Below are positions 61,397-64,000 of a stretch of DNA of 64,000 bases, in pieces (position 1 is the stretch's first letter; every line of letters starts with the position of its first letter). Made by a program: the position numbers and the translations under genes. The stretch is from Planctomycetota bacterium (lineage in GTDB: Bacteria; Planctomycetota; Planctomycetia; Planctomycetales; Planctomycetaceae), in assembly GCA_018242525.1 (NCBI GenBank), contig JAFEBS010000034.1, positions 1 to 64,000 on the forward strand. The letters run 5' to 3'. The notes under the pieces are model-generated. The model was not told the DNA's origin and did not search any database. It worked only from the letters and a program-made list of their open reading frames with translations.

Positions 61397-62566
61397 TCAG
61401 AGTCCATGATGCCACACACGCTGGACATTCAGATCCTGGTTCAACAGAACCAGGTCCGCCCGTTTGCCGGTGTCGAGGCTTCCGAGATCCTGCTCGACCC
61501 CGAGGATCCTGGCCGGGGTCAGCGTCGCCATTCGGACGGCCAAAGGGAGATCGACACCCACAACCTGATGCAAGTGTCGGACCATGAAGTCCATGCCGCG
61601 CACGCTGCTGGCCAGGGCACTGCGATCGGCCGTCCAGCCAACTTCGCCATCGCTCACGATGGTCACTCCACAGTCGATTGGCCCAAACACATATTCTCCC
61701 CGCGGCATGTCGAGTCCCCGGTTGGCATCGGTCACCAGGGCCGTCCGGTCCGGTCCCAGCATCTGAACCACAAACCGCAACAATTCCGGGGCCAGGTGGC
61801 AACCATCGGCGATCACCTCGGTCGTCATGCCGGCTGTTCCCAGCACGAACTCAGCCATGCTGGCCTGCATGGGGACACCAAATCGTTCACGCATGCCGGG
61901 GACGCTGCTCATCGCGCAATAAAAGTGGTCGACATGCCGCATCCCCAGCTCGAATGCCGCCTGCATCTCGGTCCACGAAGCATTGGAATGGCCAGCATTC
62001 AATCGGATTCCCCGCGCGGCCGCGTCGCGGAAGAAATCCATCGCTCCTGGCAGTTCCGGCGCACACGTCGCGACCAGGATTGTGTCGGCAAACTCCAGGT
62101 ACTGCTCGTATTCCGCGCGATCCGGACTGCGCGCCGGAGCCTTGGGGTGACAACCAACTTTGTCCTCGTTGAAGAACGGACCGTAAAGGTGTGCTCCCAG
62201 TACGTCTCCAGTCCTCTGAAACTGTTGGCACAACTCCAGAAATCGGAGCGTCTGCCCATGCGTGGCAACGGTACTCGTGGGAACAATCCCAGTAGTTCCA
62301 TGGCGGCGGTGGGCCGCGATCACCTTTGCGAATGAGGCTTCATCGCCGTCCATGAAGTCGGCTCCATCCCCGCCATGCACATGCATGTCGACAAAACCGG
62401 GGGACAGGTACAGGCCGCCTCCGTCGATGACGTCGCCCTCCCAGGCAGGAAGCGTTGTCATCAGCCCGCAGGCCGCAATCCGACCGGCGCGAACGTGAAT
62501 TCCGCCGTCGACAATCAGGCAATCCGGCAGAACCAGCGTCACATTGACGATCGCAACGTCGGACAT
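61397..62566 (-). CDS. nagA: N-acetylglucosamine-6-phosphate deacetylase
   Basis: A 389-aa amidohydrolase that removes acetate from GlcNAc-6-phosphate, for amino-sugar use or cell-wall recycling. The metal site is PGFVDMHVHGGDGADFMDGD, the second part HLYGPFFNEDKVGCHP (the usual EGPF appears as YGPF, so the acidic residue that follows GxE in most NagA is changed to Tyr), the substrate loop AGHSNASWTEM, and the catalytic Asp in ALVTDANRGLDMP. The C-terminal strand pair ends LDTGKRADLVLLNQDLNV. The Glu-to-Tyr change at a metal position is notable and may mean a mononuclear or altered substrate form. ATG 62566 has GAAGGA upstream. Confidence 0.82.
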   Translation of the reverse strand: MSDVAIVNVTLVLPDCLIVDGGIHVRAGRIAACGLMTTLPAWEGDVIDGGGLYLSPGFVDMHVHGGDGADFMDGDEASFAKVIAAHRRHGTTGIVPTSTVATHGQTLRFLELCQQFQRTGDVLGAHLYGPFFNEDKVGCHPKAPARSPDRAEYEQYLEFADTILVATCAPELPGAMDFFRDAAARGIRLNAGHSNASWTEMQAAFELGMRHVDHFYCAMSSVPGMRERFGVPMQASMAEFVLGTAGMTTEVIADGCHLAPELLRFVVQMLGPDRTALVTDANRGLDMPRGEYVFGPIDCGVTIVSDGEVGWTADRSALASSVRGMDFMVRHLHQVVGVDLPLAVRMATLTPARILGVEQDLGSLDTGKRADLVLLNQDLNVQRVWHHGL

Positions 62567-62578
62567 GCAGAGTCCTTC

Positions 62579-64000
62579 TCAATCAAACTTGAGCAACCCG
62601 AACGAACTGGGCCGCGGTCGAGTCAATGCCGGTTGCACCCACGACTGCATGCCGACGGTCGGTGTCGTGCGCGTGATCGCCGCTCCCCAGACAGTCCCAC
62701 GCTGTGGTGGAGTGGCCACCAGTTCGCTCCAGGGAATGGCCGCCTCAATGCGCCAATGAGTTTCATCGGCGTCGGACGCAACATACCAAACCGGGTTCCA
62801 GCGACGATCTTCCCAACATCGTTCGCACGTCCAGCCCCGCTGATCCACATGAAACTCGTACCACGTCGAATAGTCGCGATCCACGTCCAGGCAGATTGTG
62901 ACTCGATCATGCCGGCTCAAGTCCGCATCATAACCGCGCCCGGGAACCGGCCGATCCAAGTTGGCTCCTTCGCGTCGAGGAACGCTCAAACCCACGTACA
63001 GGAATTCCGAGTCGTACGACAACATCACCAGCGTCGCTGTGGGGTCTGATTTCGGTTGGTCATCACCCAGGTCTTCCGTCGTCAGTCGCAGATCTCGGGA
63101 CTCCAGCCAGCACGGATCCGACAGGACCCCGTCCAGCCTGGGGCGATCCATCGTTCGCTGGCAGGTGGCCAGTTCCCGCGGAGGTTCCGACGAGGCGAGC
63201 ATCAACCAGATTTCCCGTTCTGCCAGGTGTTTGATCGATGGCTCTGTAGCTCGACTGACATAGTTGCGAAAGATGGCATCCGACTTGGCCAGGCTGCCCG
63301 TCGAACGGCGCAACGCCGCCAGCGGAAACTGGATTTCCGGCGTGTGAAACAGACCCGGTGACTGGGCATCCAGTTGCGCGGCCAGGTCTGCGGCACGCTT
63401 GTGCCATTCCCGCATTTCACCGGTCCGCCAGTCCTGTTGAACGGTGGCCGGTCGCGTTCCGTTCCGGGGACCCCGCGGATCGGCATCGGCATCCGAGGGT
63501 AAATTGACTCGATTCAATTGACCGGGTCGAATCGTCTGAGTCATCGCCGGCCTGGCTTCGTCATAGTTGGCGGATTTGACGCCACCATAGCCGTTGGTCA
63601 GCGTGTCGGCCGCTTGTTGAATCAGTTTTGCGTTGGCGCGGACATCGCCCGCAATCTGAGCGGTTTCATTGGTCATGCGGCGCATCCGCTGCCAGGCTGT
63701 TTCGCTGCTGATCCAGAATTGAAACAACCAGCGCATGGCGTCCAGAGCCGCCGGCTCATTGGGGTACCGCCGTACCAGTTCCATATTCGTCGCTTCAACC
63801 AGGTCGAACAGCGATCGCTCGCGATATTCGTCGGCCAGCCCGCGCAACAGTTCGGCTCCCTGGCGGGAATCCATGTCACGTACCAGTCCTCCCAACTGGC
63901 CGATCATCTGACCGGCCATGCGGGGATCGTCCATGGTCCTGGCCGAAATCGCCTGAAAGTTGCGATGTTTCTGAACCAGCTTCTGCATCAGTTCCAGATT
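62579..64000 (-). CDS. CBM9-like domain protein, 5' end beyond the window
   Basis: At least 469 aa; the frame stays open to the window edge, so the true start lies beyond 64000. The visible N-terminal part is helical, TPR-like (LLRGLADEYRERSLFDLVEA, PAALDAMRWLFQFW). The C-terminal ~200 residues match a carbohydrate-binding family 9-like fold: RPRLDGVLSDPCWLESRDLR, ATLVMLSYDSEFLYVGLSVP, DRVTICLDVDRDYSTWYEF and ETHWRIEAAIPWSEL. Such domains bind glycans or serve as secreted adaptors. No signal is visible because the start is missing. It ends 12 bases before the nagA start, so the pair is probably one transcript. Confidence 0.8.
   Translation of the reverse strand, partial: NLELMQKLVQKHRNFQAISARTMDDPRMAGQMIGQLGGLVRDMDSRQGAELLRGLADEYRERSLFDLVEATNMELVRRYPNEPAALDAMRWLFQFWISSETAWQRMRRMTNETAQIAGDVRANAKLIQQAADTLTNGYGGVKSANYDEARPAMTQTIRPGQLNRVNLPSDADADPRGPRNGTRPATVQQDWRTGEMREWHKRAADLAAQLDAQSPGLFHTPEIQFPLAALRRSTGSLAKSDAIFRNYVSRATEPSIKHLAEREIWLMLASSEPPRELATCQRTMDRPRLDGVLSDPCWLESRDLRLTTEDLGDDQPKSDPTATLVMLSYDSEFLYVGLSVPRREGANLDRPVPGRGYDADLSRHDRVTICLDVDRDYSTWYEFHVDQRGWTCERCWEDRRWNPVWYVASDADETHWRIEAAIPWSELVATPPQRGTVWGAAITRTTPTVGMQSWVQPALTRPRPSSFGLLKFD

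Noticed and set aside
1..64000. tRNA, rRNA or classical riboswitch genes
   Set aside because: No cloverleaf, rRNA core sequence or known riboswitch motif was recognised by eye; a covariance search was not possible.

Overview
The window looks like ordinary chromosome of a planctomycete (phylum Planctomycetota). That placement is an inference from gene content. There are DUF1501 proteins, a DUF1592/1588/1585-type cytochrome-like protein (PSD1 family), Tat-exported Gfo/Idh/MocA oxidoreductases, a sulfatase, a ThuA-domain protein, SGNH and PQQ-propeller secreted proteins, an oleABCD hydrocarbon cluster, and many short dispersed palindromic repeats between mostly monocistronic genes. No rRNA, tRNA, CRISPR array or complete insertion sequence was seen.

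Layout. 1-11.8 kb: PLP-dependent dehydratase, CoA-disulfide-reductase/rhodanese fusion, sulfatase plus amidohydrolase, CorA, a sigma-54 response regulator, a VOC protein and a large exported protein. 12.2-15.4 kb: a decayed integron-like array (below). 15.4-20.9 kb: zinc-finger protein, ThuA protein, TPR-like protein, Gfo/Idh oxidoreductase and a DUF1501 protein. 21.3-28.9 kb: argS, rsfS, an RRM RNA-binding protein, hemL, a second DUF1501 protein and a lipoprotein. 28.9-38.1 kb: a translationally coupled TPR-AAA+ ATPase and TPR-membrane protein pair, SGNH hydrolase, two lipoproteins (one built of internal repeats) and transketolase. 38.4-46.7 kb: PhoD-like phosphodiesterase, inositol-phosphate synthase, TrkA-type regulator, Cys-rich exported protein, guaA, hisG and hisI. 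46.9-52 kb: dprA, a ceramidase-like protein, a SIMPL protein and a PQQ propeller. 52.2-57.5 kb: oleA-oleB-oleC-(zinc-ribbon membrane gene)-oleD. 57.5-64 kb: PSD1-type protein, Gfo/Idh oxidoreductase, nagA and a 5'-truncated CBM9-like protein.

The most interesting region is 12.2-15.4 kb. A minus-strand fragment resembling the N-terminal extension of an integron integrase faces away from a plus-strand array. The array has an attI-like core site GTTCGGC and four attC-like sites. In cassettes 1, 2 and 3 the 7-base core that begins the cassette is exactly the reverse complement of the 7-base R'' box that ends it (GTTCGGC/GCCGAAC, GTTGAAC/GTTCAAC, GTTATGC/GCATAAC). That is the pairing expected if each cassette once existed as a circle. 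Cassette contents are an orphan 170-aa protein, a transposase-like remnant, a 70-aa putative membrane peptide and an exported DUF6624 protein. A fifth cassette is cut after about 10 codons by a dispersed palindromic repeat, and the integrase fragment likewise ends close to another repeat family. This reads as an integron eroded at both ends by repeat-mediated change.

At least five dispersed repeat families occur. One is a ~100-bp MITE-like element with long terminal inverted repeats and a clear 9-bp target duplication at one site. Start sites were moved downstream of the longest open frame wherever a ribosome binding site, signal peptide or domain boundary supported it; each case is stated in the entry.
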